Assembly: GCA_027311705.1 (NCBI GenBank)
Contig: DAICYJ010000010.1
Span: 1-37,732 of the forward strand
Source of the DNA: Novosphingobium sp.
GTDB taxonomy: Bacteria; Pseudomonadota; Alphaproteobacteria; Sphingomonadales; Sphingomonadaceae
DNA: 37,732 nt
Direction: 5' to 3'
Shown in pieces: positions 1 to 6,964 of the stretch; position 1 is the stretch's first letter, and every line of letters starts with the position of its first letter. The notes beneath the pieces were generated by a model that was not told where the DNA came from, did not search any database, and was given only the letters and a program-made list of their open reading frames with translations. The translations under genes were made by a program, and so were the position numbers.

Positions 1-1
1 G

Positions 2-127
2 CGAGCCTGGCGCGATGCCAAGGCGAGCGCATGGAAGGCGGTGATCGACTGGGCCGTGCGCGGTGTGCTGGCCTTGCTGATCTTTGCCATCGCGGTACGC
101 TTTGGCTCGGGAGATCTGCTGCGATGA
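2..127 (+). CDS. C-terminal end of a small membrane-anchored protein (DUF6127-like), partial
   Basis: An open frame enters from the left edge and ends in TGA at 125-127. Its 41 visible residues start RAWRDAKASAWKAVIDW and contain a single hydrophobic stretch (GVLALLIFAIAVRFG, residues 21-35), so the protein ends in one membrane-spanning or membrane-associated helix. Its stop overlaps the ATG of the prohead protease gene as ATGA, so the two are translationally coupled and it belongs to the GTA cluster. In sphingomonad GTA clusters a small DUF6127 protein sits in exactly this place between portal and protease; I assign it by position and by the remembered tail sequence, not by a search. Its function is unknown. 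Confidence 0.55.
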   Translation, partial: RAWRDAKASAWKAVIDWAVRGVLALLIFAIAVRFGSGDLLR

Positions 128-588
128 GCGCGGTGGAAACGGCACCGACCGAACCCTTGCGCTTTGCGGGATATGCCGCCGTGTTCGGCAAGCGCGACAG
201 CGGCGGCGACACCATCCTGCCCGGCGCATTCGCCGCCACGCTGGCGGCACGCCGGCAAACAGGTGCGCGGCTGCCGCTGTTCTGGCAACACCGCCCAGAG
301 CAACGCATCGGCTGGATCGATGTGGCCGAGGAGGATGACCACGGCTTGCGCGTGATCGCCACCGTTTCCGAGGCCAAAGGCCCGGCGGCGCGGGCGCTGG
401 TGCGCGGCGCGGTGAACGGACTTTCGTTCGGATACCGCGTGCGAGATGGCCAGATGCGGCCCGGCGGGCGCGACTTGCGCGCGATCGACCTGCTGGAAGT
501 GAGCCTGGTGACGCGGCCGATGCAGCCATTGGCGCGGGTCCACTACGTCAACCGGACAAAGCCGGAAGCTGCCGTGCGCGCCGTCTGA
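124..588 (+). CDS. HK97-family prohead protease (GTA gp4)
   Basis: A 154-residue serine protease of the HK97 prohead (U35) family, which cleaves the capsid protein delta domain during head maturation. The start at 124 is chosen because it overlaps the upstream stop as ATGA and gives MSAVETAPTEPLRFAGYAAVFG, the usual family opening; the open frame extends upstream to 31 but would run through the previous gene. The family landmarks are visible: the FAGYAAVFG strand (14-22), the catalytic histidine in FWQHRPEQRIGW (H56), and the catalytic serine in NGLSFGYRV (S101), followed by the LLEVSLVTRPM strand. It lies directly upstream of the capsid gene, as in HK97 and GTA clusters. The size is normal for the GTA version. 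Confidence 0.93.
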   Translation: MSAVETAPTEPLRFAGYAAVFGKRDSGGDTILPGAFAATLAARRQTGARLPLFWQHRPEQRIGWIDVAEEDDHGLRVIATVSEAKGPAARALVRGAVNGLSFGYRVRDGQMRPGGRDLRAIDLLEVSLVTRPMQPLARVHYVNRTKPEAAVRAV

Positions 589-662
589 CCCAGCCCTACC
601 CCAATACCCGTGCGGCCGTGGTTCGGTCCGCCTTCATACCCCCCAGAAAGGATGTTCAGCAC

Positions 663-1826
663 ATGAACAACGTGACCCCCGAAGCCATCGAAAGCGCGAT
701 TGAAACGAAGGCCGACGCGCTCGACGCAACGTTCGACATCGTGACCCGGCAGGAAGCGCACGACGCCGCGCTGGAAGCACTGCGCGGAGACATCGCCGAG
801 GTGAAGGGCCGGCTCGACAAAGTGGGCCGCACGGCGCTGCGCCCGATGATTGGCGGCGGCGAGACTCCCCCTGAACTGAAGGGCTTCGTCGACGGATACC
901 TGCGCCTTGGCCGCGAGACCGAGCTGAAGTCGCTTTCGATGGGATCCGCTGCCGACGGCGGTTTTGCCGTGCCACGCCAGATCGATGCGGAAATCTCGCG
1001 CCGTATGGTCAAAATCAGCCCAATCCGCAGCATCGCCTCGGTCGTGCAGACCAGCACCAGCGGGTTCCGTCGCCTGATCTCGACCGGCGGCACCGCTTCG
1101 GGCTGGGTGAGCGAAACGGCGGCGCGGCCGGATTTGGCCACGCCTAAGCTGGCGGAGATTGTGCCGCCGACCGGCGAGCTTTACGCCAACCCTTCGGCGA
1201 CGCAGGCGATGCTGGACGACGCCGCCTTCGACGTGGAAAGCTGGCTGGCAGACGAGATCGCAACCGAATTCGCGCGGGCAGAAGGCGCTGCCTTCGTGAG
1301 CGGGACCGGCACCAACCAGCCCAAGGGCTTCCTGGTGGCCCCGACTGCACTGCAGAACGACGCGACGCGCACGTTCGGCACGCTGCAGTTCATTGGATCG
1401 GGCAACGCGACCGGGTTCGACACGACGCCGGAGGTGAAGCTGATCGACCTGGTGTTCGCGACCAAGGCGGCACTTCGCCAGGGTGCCGTGTGGGTGATGA
1501 ATTCCACGACGATGGCATCCATCCGCAAGCTAAAGGCGGCAGACGGTTCGTTCCTGTGGCAGCCGGGCATCGTCGAAGGTCAGCCGAACCGCCTGCTGGG
1601 ATATCCGGTGGTCGAAACCGAGGATATGCCGGACATCGGCGCGGGTGCATTCCCGATCGCGTTCGGCAATTTCAAGGCCGGCTACCTGATCGCGGAACGC
1701 AGCACGACCACGATCCTGCGCGATCCCTATACCAACAAGCCCTACGTCCAGTTCTATGCCACCCGCCGCGTGGGCGGTCAGGTGCTGGATAGCGATGCGA
1801 TCAAGCTGCTGAAGATCACGACCTGA
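663..1826 (+). CDS. Phage major capsid protein, HK97 fold (GTA gp5)
   Basis: A 387-residue HK97-type major capsid protein forming the GTA head shell. The start at 663 (MNNVTPEAIESAIETK) has a Shine-Dalgarno AGAAAGGA at 645-652 ten bases upstream; a GTG at 618 in the same frame has no such site and is rejected. Residues 1 to about 65 are charged and helical (KADALDATFDIVTRQEA, then GDIAEVKGRLDKVGR) and look like the scaffold (delta) domain removed by the upstream protease. The mature shell domain follows, with MGSAADGGFAVP (about 97-108), which fits the usual N-arm, and the SWLADEIATEFARAEGAAF spine-helix region typical of the family. It is followed by a strong hairpin plus T-run rather than an immediate next gene. 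Confidence 0.95.
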   Translation: MNNVTPEAIESAIETKADALDATFDIVTRQEAHDAALEALRGDIAEVKGRLDKVGRTALRPMIGGGETPPELKGFVDGYLRLGRETELKSLSMGSAADGGFAVPRQIDAEISRRMVKISPIRSIASVVQTSTSGFRRLISTGGTASGWVSETAARPDLATPKLAEIVPPTGELYANPSATQAMLDDAAFDVESWLADEIATEFARAEGAAFVSGTGTNQPKGFLVAPTALQNDATRTFGTLQFIGSGNATGFDTTPEVKLIDLVFATKAALRQGAVWVMNSTTMASIRKLKAADGSFLWQPGIVEGQPNRLLGYPVVETEDMPDIGAGAFPIAFGNFKAGYLIAERSTTTILRDPYTNKPYVQFYATRRVGGQVLDSDAIKLLKITT

Positions 1827-1841
1827 TCGCAGCGCATGATT

Positions 1842-1872
1842 TGGACGCGGGGATCACCCCTTCCCGCGTCCA
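1842..1872. repeat. Perfect 10-bp inverted repeat downstream of the capsid gene
   Basis: TGGACGCGGG (1842-1851) and its exact complement CCCGCGTCCA (1863-1872) flank an 11-base spacer. It has no T-run of its own, but lies immediately before the terminator-like hairpin at 1876-1918, so the transcript leaving the capsid gene would carry two hairpins in tandem. This may stabilise the 3' end of the capsid message. The role is inferred; the repeat is seen directly. Confidence 0.7.
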
Positions 1873-1875
1873 TCC

Positions 1876-1918
1876 GCGCCCGCGGCGTTTTCCCCTTTTC
1901 GTCGCGGGCGCATTTTTT
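1876..1918 (+). terminator. Rho-independent-type terminator after the major capsid gene
   Basis: GCGCCCGCG (1876-1884) pairs with CGCGGGCGC (1903-1911), and the stem is followed by six T residues (1913-1918). It lies 50 bases after the capsid stop and 27 bases before the adaptor gene. Within an otherwise tightly packed unit this would make a partial stop, giving more capsid message than tail message, a common arrangement in phage head operons. How efficient it is cannot be told from sequence. Confidence 0.75.
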
Positions 1919-1944
1919 CCCAATCCAATCATCCGGAGATTGCC

Positions 1945-2493
1945 ATGAAGCGGGCCATAGTCGCGCCGCCTGCGCTCGCCGCGTCGGCGCTTGCCGAACT
2001 GAAGGCGTGGCTCGGCATCAGCATGAACCGCGACGACGCGGAACTGACCTCGCTGCTCAAAGCCGCGCTCGACCTTTGCGAAGGCTTTATCGGCGCAATG
2101 CCGTTGTCGTCAGGCTGCGAGGAATTGCTCGCCGCGTCTGGTGAATGGCAATCGCTGGCCACAAGGCCGATCCAGGCAATCACCGGCGTTTCGGCGGTGG
2201 CGGTGAACGGAACCCGGTCAACACTGGCTTCCGGCGATTACGAGATCGACATTTTTGCCGACGGCACCGGGTTGGTGCGCCTGCGCCGGACAATCGATCA
2301 GACGCGGATCGCAGTGCGGTTCACCGCTGGACTTGCCGACGACTGGGCCACGTTGCCCGAAGCCTTGCGTCACGGCGTCATGCGGCTGGCCGCGTTCCAG
2401 CATCGCAACCGAGATAGCGCCAAAGAGTTGCCGGGACCGCCGGCAGCCGTGGCGGCACTATGGCGGCCGTGGCGCCGGGTGCGACTGGCATGA
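1945..2493 (+). CDS. Head-tail connector / adaptor protein (GTA gp6, phiE125 gp8 family)
   Basis: A 182-residue protein of the head-tail connector family (phiE125 gp8-like, TIGR02215 type), which forms the adaptor ring under the portal of the head. The N-terminal half is helical (ALAASALAELKAWLGISMNRDDAELTSLL is the classic opening, split here over residues 10-38), followed by the WQSLATRPIQAITGV strand region and the FADGTGLVRLRR segment, ending in a helical tail rich in Arg. The start at 1945 follows CCGGAGATTGCC, which carries a GGAG ribosome site. The ATGA overlap with the next gene at 2490 couples them. The length is close to that of the Rhodobacter GTA adaptor. Confidence 0.85.
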   Translation: MKRAIVAPPALAASALAELKAWLGISMNRDDAELTSLLKAALDLCEGFIGAMPLSSGCEELLAASGEWQSLATRPIQAITGVSAVAVNGTRSTLASGDYEIDIFADGTGLVRLRRTIDQTRIAVRFTAGLADDWATLPEALRHGVMRLAAFQHRNRDSAKELPGPPAAVAALWRPWRRVRLA

Positions 2494-2651
2494 GCGGCGG
2501 AATGATCGCCGCCAGCGCAGACTTTGCCCAGCTGCAACTGCGGCTGGCCGACATGGCGCGCAAACTGGCCGAGGCGCGCGCCGCCCCTTCCGCGCAATCC
2601 CCGCGCCCCGACAAGTGGCGTTCCGCGCTGCAACTCTGGCCGCTGTTCTGA
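2490..2651 (+). CDS. Small protein of unknown function in the GTA cluster (53 aa)
   Basis: A 53-residue reading frame whose ATG overlaps the stop of the adaptor gene as ATGA and whose end is followed 13 bases later by the tail terminator gene, so it is probably translated. Sequence begins MSGGMIAASADFAQLQLRL and continues as an amphipathic, heptad-like helix (about residues 10-32: ADFAQLQLRLADMARKLAEA), ending in a Pro/Ser linker and a Trp-rich tail (KWRSALQLWPLF). No family is recognised. In the Rhodobacter capsulatus GTA the stopper protein gp7 lies here, but it is about twice as long and of a different kind, so this is not obviously its equivalent. Confidence 0.65.
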   Translation: MSGGMIAASADFAQLQLRLADMARKLAEARAAPSAQSPRPDKWRSALQLWPLF

Positions 2652-2664
2652 AAGGACCGATCGT

Positions 2665-3060
2665 ATGGAACTGGCCTTTCGCGCCGTGCTGCTGGCCTGG
2701 CTGGCGGCGGACACCACGCTATCCGGAAACCTCAACGCCATCGTCGAGGAAGCCCCCAGCCGCACAGCGCTGCCGTGGCTGGCACTGACCGCCAGCGCCA
2801 GTACCGACTGGAGCACCAAGAGCGGGCCAGGTCGCGAAATCCGGGTGGCGCTGGAGCTGAATTATCGCGGAGACGATCCGCTTTCTGAAAGCGCGCTGAT
2901 TGCGGGCATCGAGCGACGGGTGGAAAGCCTCCCGACCGACCACACCGCAGCCGGATTTCGCATCGCCAACCTGATGTTCCTGAAAGCGCGCGCCGAACAG
3001 CGCGGTGAGGCGCGGCGCGCGCTGGTGCTGGAATACCGCGCGCGAGTGCTGGGTGCCTGA
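2665..3060 (+). CDS. Tail terminator / head-tail completion protein (DUF3168, GTA gp8)
   Basis: A 131-residue DUF3168 protein, the family that forms the ring capping the tail tube where it meets the head. The start at 2665 (MELAFRAVLLAWLAAD) has AAAGGA at 2651-2656; the longer frame from 2524 would overlap two genes and is rejected. Family features are the N-terminal helix, the ALPWLALTASASTDWSTK segment, the RVALELNYRGDD strand, and the C-terminal AGFRIANLMFLKARAEQ and ARRALVLEYRARVL strands (all in residues 1-131). It lies immediately before the tail tube gene, as expected for gp8. Confidence 0.85.
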   Translation: MELAFRAVLLAWLAADTTLSGNLNAIVEEAPSRTALPWLALTASASTDWSTKSGPGREIRVALELNYRGDDPLSESALIAGIERRVESLPTDHTAAGFRIANLMFLKARAEQRGEARRALVLEYRARVLGA

Positions 3061-3115
3061 CTTCATTCACTCCCGGCCTGCGGCTTTGAAACTTTAACCA
3101 ACAAGGAGAACCGAC

Positions 3116-3523
3116 ATGGCTGCCCAAAAGGGAAGCGCGTTCCTGTTGAAGATCAGCGACGGCGCGGCGACGCCCACGTTTAACACTGTCGCCGGGCTGC
3201 GCACTACGCAGATGTCGATCAACGGCGAACTGGTGGTCATCACCAGCAAGGATTCGGGCGGCTGGCGCGAATTGCTGTCCGGTGCCGGAAGCCGTTCGGT
3301 GACGGTGAGCGCCGCCGGGATTTTCCTGGGCAGCGCTGCCGAGACGCAAGTGCGCGGCAATGCGCTGGCCGGCACCATCGCCGACTATCAGCTTTCGTTC
3401 GAGGACGGCGCGAAAATGCAGGGCAAGTTCCTGGTCCAGCGGCTGGATTATTCTGGCGATTTCAACGGTGAGCGCAATTACACGCTGACGCTCGAAAGCT
3501 CCGGCACGGTGGCGCAGGTATGA
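3116..3523 (+). CDS. Phage major tail (tube) protein, TP901-1 family (GTA gp9)
   Basis: A 135-residue major tail protein that stacks to form the tail tube. It opens MAAQKGSAFLLKISDG and carries the family strands LRTTQMSINGELVVITSKDSGGW (split at about 28-50), the GAGSRSVTVSAAGIF segment and the closing MQGKFLVQRLDYSGDFNGE and NYTLTLESSG strands. A good ribosome site AAGGAG (3103-3108) lies seven bases before the ATG. It is preceded by 55 bases of non-coding DNA, the largest gap in the tail part, which may allow independent translation at high level. Its stop overlaps the next ATG as ATGA. Confidence 0.9.
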   Translation: MAAQKGSAFLLKISDGAATPTFNTVAGLRTTQMSINGELVVITSKDSGGWRELLSGAGSRSVTVSAAGIFLGSAAETQVRGNALAGTIADYQLSFEDGAKMQGKFLVQRLDYSGDFNGERNYTLTLESSGTVAQV

Positions 3524-3852
3524 GCGGCGCGGACCTGATCGATGCCATCGCCAATCCGCACCGCGGCGAGGCCTCGCTTTTGATCGACGGAATCGCACAC
3601 GTGCTGCGCCCGACCTTTTCCGCGTTGGTCGCGGTGGAGGAAGAGCTTGGCCCGCTGTTCGCTTTGGTGGAACGGGCCAGCGGCGGCGAGCTGAAGCTGG
3701 GCGAGATGGTGGCGCTGTTCTGGCACTGCCTGCGCGACCGCAACGACGCCAGCCGCGAGGCCTTTGCCGAAGCGGTGGCGCAGGCGGGACTGGCCGCGTG
3801 CTCAGGTCCATTGCGCGCGCTGCTGGTGCAAATACTGAAAGGTGCGGTGTGA
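3520..3852 (+). CDS. GTA gp10-family protein (tail assembly, PF11836 type)
   Basis: A 110-residue protein with the GTA gp10 pattern: N-terminal NPHRGEASLLIDGIAHVLRP, a short beta pair taken up by a helical middle (FSALVAVEEELG, about residues 33-44), and a C-terminal helical half (GELKLGEMVALFWHCLRDR). Family members lie between the tube and tape-measure genes and are thought to act in tail assembly, in the position of the lambda gpG chaperone. ATGA overlap with the tube gene upstream and GTGA overlap with the chaperone gene downstream make a coupled trio. Confidence 0.82.
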   Translation: MSGADLIDAIANPHRGEASLLIDGIAHVLRPTFSALVAVEEELGPLFALVERASGGELKLGEMVALFWHCLRDRNDASREAFAEAVAQAGLAACSGPLRALLVQILKGAV

Positions 3853-4046
3853 CCGACAAGCGGTTCGGCGCGGCAGCGGCGCGGCTTTCCGGCCACGCGG
3901 CCATGCTGCTGGGCTGGACGCCGGCGACCTTCTGGGCGGCGACGCCCGAAGAAATGGCCGCGATCCTTACCGCCGCCGCGCCCCCCGCTGGAGACGGCGT
4001 GGACCGGCGAACCCTCAACGCGCTGATGGAGCAGGACGATGGATAA
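3849..4046 (+). CDS. Phage tail assembly chaperone (TIGR02216 type), GTG start
   Basis: A 65-residue protein starting at GTG 3849, which overlaps the stop of the gp10 gene (GTGA). From this start it reads MTDKRFGAAAARLSGHAAM and continues LLGWTPATFWAATPEEMAAIL, the clear signature of the small tail assembly chaperone of GTAs (Phage_TAC_6 group). The Trp-x5-Phe-Trp patch and the C-terminal RRTLNALMEQ are typical. The longer open frame back to 3798 lies inside gp10 and has no start with a ribosome site. Its own stop overlaps the tape-measure ATG by eight bases. Confidence 0.85.
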   Translation: MTDKRFGAAAARLSGHAAMLLGWTPATFWAATPEEMAAILTAAAPPAGDGVDRRTLNALMEQDDG

Positions 4047-4611
4047 CCTCAGTACGCTGGTGGTCGACGTGCGCGCCAGCACCGAAGGCTTTGCCGCCGA
4101 TATCGGCCAGATGCGCAGCAGCTTCGACAGCATTCTGGTCGACGGGTTTTCCCGTGCCGGGAATACGCTGGAGCGCGGTCTGTTGGGTGCGATCCGGCGT
4201 GGCAGCTTGGGCTTCGAGGATTTGCGGCGGACGGCGAGCCACGTTCTGGACGACATCGCGACGCAGGCATTGCGCGGTGGGCTGGCATCCATAGGGATCG
4301 GCAGCAGCAGCGGAGGTGGTGGCGACGTTCTGGGCATCGGCAGCCTGATCGGTTCGATCTTCGGGCTGCCGGGCCGCGCAACCGGTGGGCCGGTGGCACC
4401 GGGCAGACCCTACCTCGTCGGCGAGCGCGGCCCGGAAATGTTTGTGCCGACCTCCGCCGGACGAGTCGAAACTGGCGGGGGCGGGGGTGCTCGAAACGTG
4501 AACGTCTCGATCCGCGTCATGTCGCCATCCGGCTCCAGCCAGCCCGAAAGCCTGCGCCAGTCCAGCCGGCAGGTGGCGCAAGCCGTGCGCCGCGCCCTGA
4601 GCGATTACTGA
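4039..4611 (+). CDS. Tail tape measure protein, short GTA type (gp11)
   Basis: A 190-residue tape measure protein. The N-terminal 75 residues are helical and of the GTA form (MDNLSTLVVDVRASTEGFA, then DIGQMRSSFDSILVDGFSRAG). The middle has a helix (ATQALRGGLASIGIG) and a Gly/Ser run (SSSGGGGDVLGIGSLIGSIFG). The C-terminal part carries the tape-measure hallmark GGPVAPGRPYLVGERGPEMF (about 113-132), found in lambdoid and GTA proteins. At 190 residues it predicts a short tail of roughly 30 nm if 0.15 nm per residue holds, in keeping with GTAs and far below typical siphophages. It is coupled to the upstream chaperone by an eight-base overlap. Confidence 0.87.
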   Translation: MDNLSTLVVDVRASTEGFAADIGQMRSSFDSILVDGFSRAGNTLERGLLGAIRRGSLGFEDLRRTASHVLDDIATQALRGGLASIGIGSSSGGGGDVLGIGSLIGSIFGLPGRATGGPVAPGRPYLVGERGPEMFVPTSAGRVETGGGGGARNVNVSIRVMSPSGSSQPESLRQSSRQVAQAVRRALSDY

Positions 4612-4624
4612 GGATTTCGAACCC

Positions 4625-6964
4625 ATGAGCTATTGGCTCGCCAAGCGCCGCACGGTGCAGCAGACCGACACGATCCAGCGGTTCGATCCGCGCTTCTGGA
4701 CAGTGGATTTTCCCCGCCCGGCGATGGCATCCGTCGTGACCACCGCTCCCGACGCTCTGCGCGTGGATGCGGTGTTCCAGAAGGCCGACGATCTTGTAGG
4801 CCTGATCTGGGAGAGCGAGGACCGGTGGGATCACCCGCTGCTGGCCTATGACACCGACCGCGATTATGCGAGGCTGACGCTGTCGTTCCACTGGCAATCG
4901 GCAGGGGTGCTCGCACTCGATGCTGTGAACGGCCCGACCCTTACGATCGAGGGACGCGATGCCGCCGGCGCTTCACGATCGTGGTATGTGCGGCTGTGGA
5001 ACTATGCCACCGGCACGCCGACCGACGCGCGGGTGATCCTGCCGTTTTCGGCGCTGAATGGCGGTTTCCTGCTGCCGGGCGAGGCCGATCCGGTCCATCC
5101 TTCAGACATAGACCGGATGTTCCTTTCGCTGGTCGCCCCGGGCTATGCGCCGGGAAGCAGCACTGCCTTTGCCAGCGCGGCGAGCGGGTGGGCTGAACTC
5201 ACCGACATCCGCTGTGAAGGCCACACGCCGATGCTGACCATCGGCGACGTAATGGTGCCGCCGCATGGGCTGGGTATGGCAACCGGATACGACGACGGGT
5301 ACAACCAGACTCCCGCGCGGATCATCCGTTCGATCCTCGGCCTCGGCTATCGCGGCGGCATCAACCACTATGTAGGAATGAGCCACTTCTTTCCGCTGGC
5401 GCCAGATGGTGCGGGCCGCTTCGTGGTCGACCCGGCGCTTCCCGCGATGAACGCGGCGGCGGACCGCTGGCACCGCGCGCTTCTGACAGCGGCGAAGGTA
5501 GCGGGCTTCACCGTGATCCTTTCGCAATCCTACGAGGTTTTGGCGCAGCATTGTCCGGCAGCGTGGCAGCAACGCGCGGCCAATGGTGATCCGGCGCGCA
5601 CCGGGTGGTCACCGCCTTCGGCATTGATCTCGCCGGCGAACAGCGCCGCCACGGCATGGTTGCGCAAGGTGGCGACGGCCCTTGCCGGATTGCTGAAGGA
5701 TGCGGCCCTGCCGGTGCGGTATCAGGTGGGCGAGCCGTGGTGGTGGATCACTGACGACCGGCACATCTGCCTGTACGACGATGCGGCAAAGGCGGCGTTT
5801 GGCGGCAATCCGGTCGTGATTACGGACATGACGGCCACGCTGACGGTGGCGCAGAAGGCACTGCTCGATCAGGCGGGCGCGCTGCTGGCGCAATCGACAG
5901 CGGACCTTGTGGCGGCGGTTCGCACGACAGCGGAACCGGCGAGTGTGGAAGCGCTGCTGCTGGCTTTCCTGCCGACGGTGCTGGACCCGGCGACACCTGA
6001 GGCGCGTCGGGCCAATTTGCCCGTCGGCTGGGCGTCGCCCGCGTTTGATGTGCTTCAGCTGGAAGATTATGACTGGCTGACCGGGGGTTTCGAGGCCCTG
6101 CGCGCCGAAGCTCGGTCCATTGCAGAAGCGCGATTGGGTTATCCGCGCATGCGGCAGCATTTCCTTTCGGGCTTCGTGCTGAATGCCGACGACGCCGGCA
6201 CGATGTGGCCCCTGATTGACAATGCCGCGAGCGAGGCGCGCGCGCTGGGCGTAGCCGAAACCTTCATTTGGGCGCTGCCCCAAGTGGCGCGCGACGGATT
6301 CACCCGCCTGCCTGATTCTACCGAGGACATTTCCATGCAACCGTTCGACGACGAGCTTTTTCCGATATCAATCGGCCGTGATGCGACGGTTACGCCGGAA
6401 TTTTCAACAAATGTCACGATCACCGCGTCCGGGTTCGAACGCCGCAACAGCCTGTGGGCCGATGCACGGTTGCGCTTCGATGTGGGACCGGGTGTGCGGT
6501 CCGAAGCTGAACTGGGCGAGCTGATCGCCTTTTTCCGGGCGCGGCGCGGGCAGGCGCGCGGCTTCCGCTTGCGCGATCCTTCGGACAACAGCTCGAACGC
6601 AATGACGGGAACGCCGACGCCGATCGACCAACTGATTGGCGTGGGTGATGGCGCGACTGCGCGATTCGAACTGGTCAAGTCCTATGGCGGGAGCAGCGAG
6701 TCACAAAAACGCAGAATAACGCGGCCGCGTGCGGAAAGTGTGCGCGTGAGCGTAGCCGGGGTGGAGAGCTTCGGCTGGACGCTCGACGTGCAGGGGGCGA
6801 TCGTTTTCGCCCATGCGCCGGCCGCAGGCGCCGCAGTGCGGGCGGGCTACCTGTTCGACGTGCCGGTGCGGTTCGGCGAGGACAGGCTCGACGTTTCGGG
6901 CGCAGCCTTTGCCGCCGGCGAGGCACCGAGCGTGCCGCTGATCGAACTCCGCGAGGATGACTGA
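4625..6964 (+). CDS. Large tail protein: probable TIM-barrel domain fused to DUF2460 (GTA gp12)
   Basis: A 779-residue protein whose last 210 residues (about 571-779, opening QPFDDELFPISIGRDATVTP) are DUF2460/TIGR02217, the distal tail protein gp12 of GTAs. The first 200 residues look beta-rich (WESEDRWDHPLLAYDTDRDY, RDAAGASRSWYVRLWNYATG). Residues about 215-565 look like a glycosidase-type TIM barrel: YDDGYNQTPARIIRSILGLG, VILSQSYEVL, then YQVGEPWWWITDD (E370) and VLQLEDYDWLTGG (E480), two glutamates spaced as the acid/base and nucleophile of clan-A glycosidases. The Rhodobacter gp12 has only the DUF2460 part. Related long proteins have been called non-contractile tail sheath proteins. It overlaps gp13 by eight bases. 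The domain reading is by eye. Confidence 0.8.
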   Translation: MSYWLAKRRTVQQTDTIQRFDPRFWTVDFPRPAMASVVTTAPDALRVDAVFQKADDLVGLIWESEDRWDHPLLAYDTDRDYARLTLSFHWQSAGVLALDAVNGPTLTIEGRDAAGASRSWYVRLWNYATGTPTDARVILPFSALNGGFLLPGEADPVHPSDIDRMFLSLVAPGYAPGSSTAFASAASGWAELTDIRCEGHTPMLTIGDVMVPPHGLGMATGYDDGYNQTPARIIRSILGLGYRGGINHYVGMSHFFPLAPDGAGRFVVDPALPAMNAAADRWHRALLTAAKVAGFTVILSQSYEVLAQHCPAAWQQRAANGDPARTGWSPPSALISPANSAATAWLRKVATALAGLLKDAALPVRYQVGEPWWWITDDRHICLYDDAAKAAFGGNPVVITDMTATLTVAQKALLDQAGALLAQSTADLVAAVRTTAEPASVEALLLAFLPTVLDPATPEARRANLPVGWASPAFDVLQLEDYDWLTGGFEALRAEARSIAEARLGYPRMRQHFLSGFVLNADDAGTMWPLIDNAASEARALGVAETFIWALPQVARDGFTRLPDSTEDISMQPFDDELFPISIGRDATVTPEFSTNVTITASGFERRNSLWADARLRFDVGPGVRSEAELGELIAFFRARRGQARGFRLRDPSDNSSNAMTGTPTPIDQLIGVGDGATARFELVKSYGGSSESQKRRITRPRAESVRVSVAGVESFGWTLDVQGAIVFAHAPAAGAAVRAGYLFDVPVRFGEDRLDVSGAAFAAGEAPSVPLIELREDD

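Noticed and set aside
2732..4018. 428-codon minus-strand frame across tail genes
   Set aside because: It lies opposite four recognised, coupled tail genes and has an Arg/Pro/Ala-rich shadow composition.
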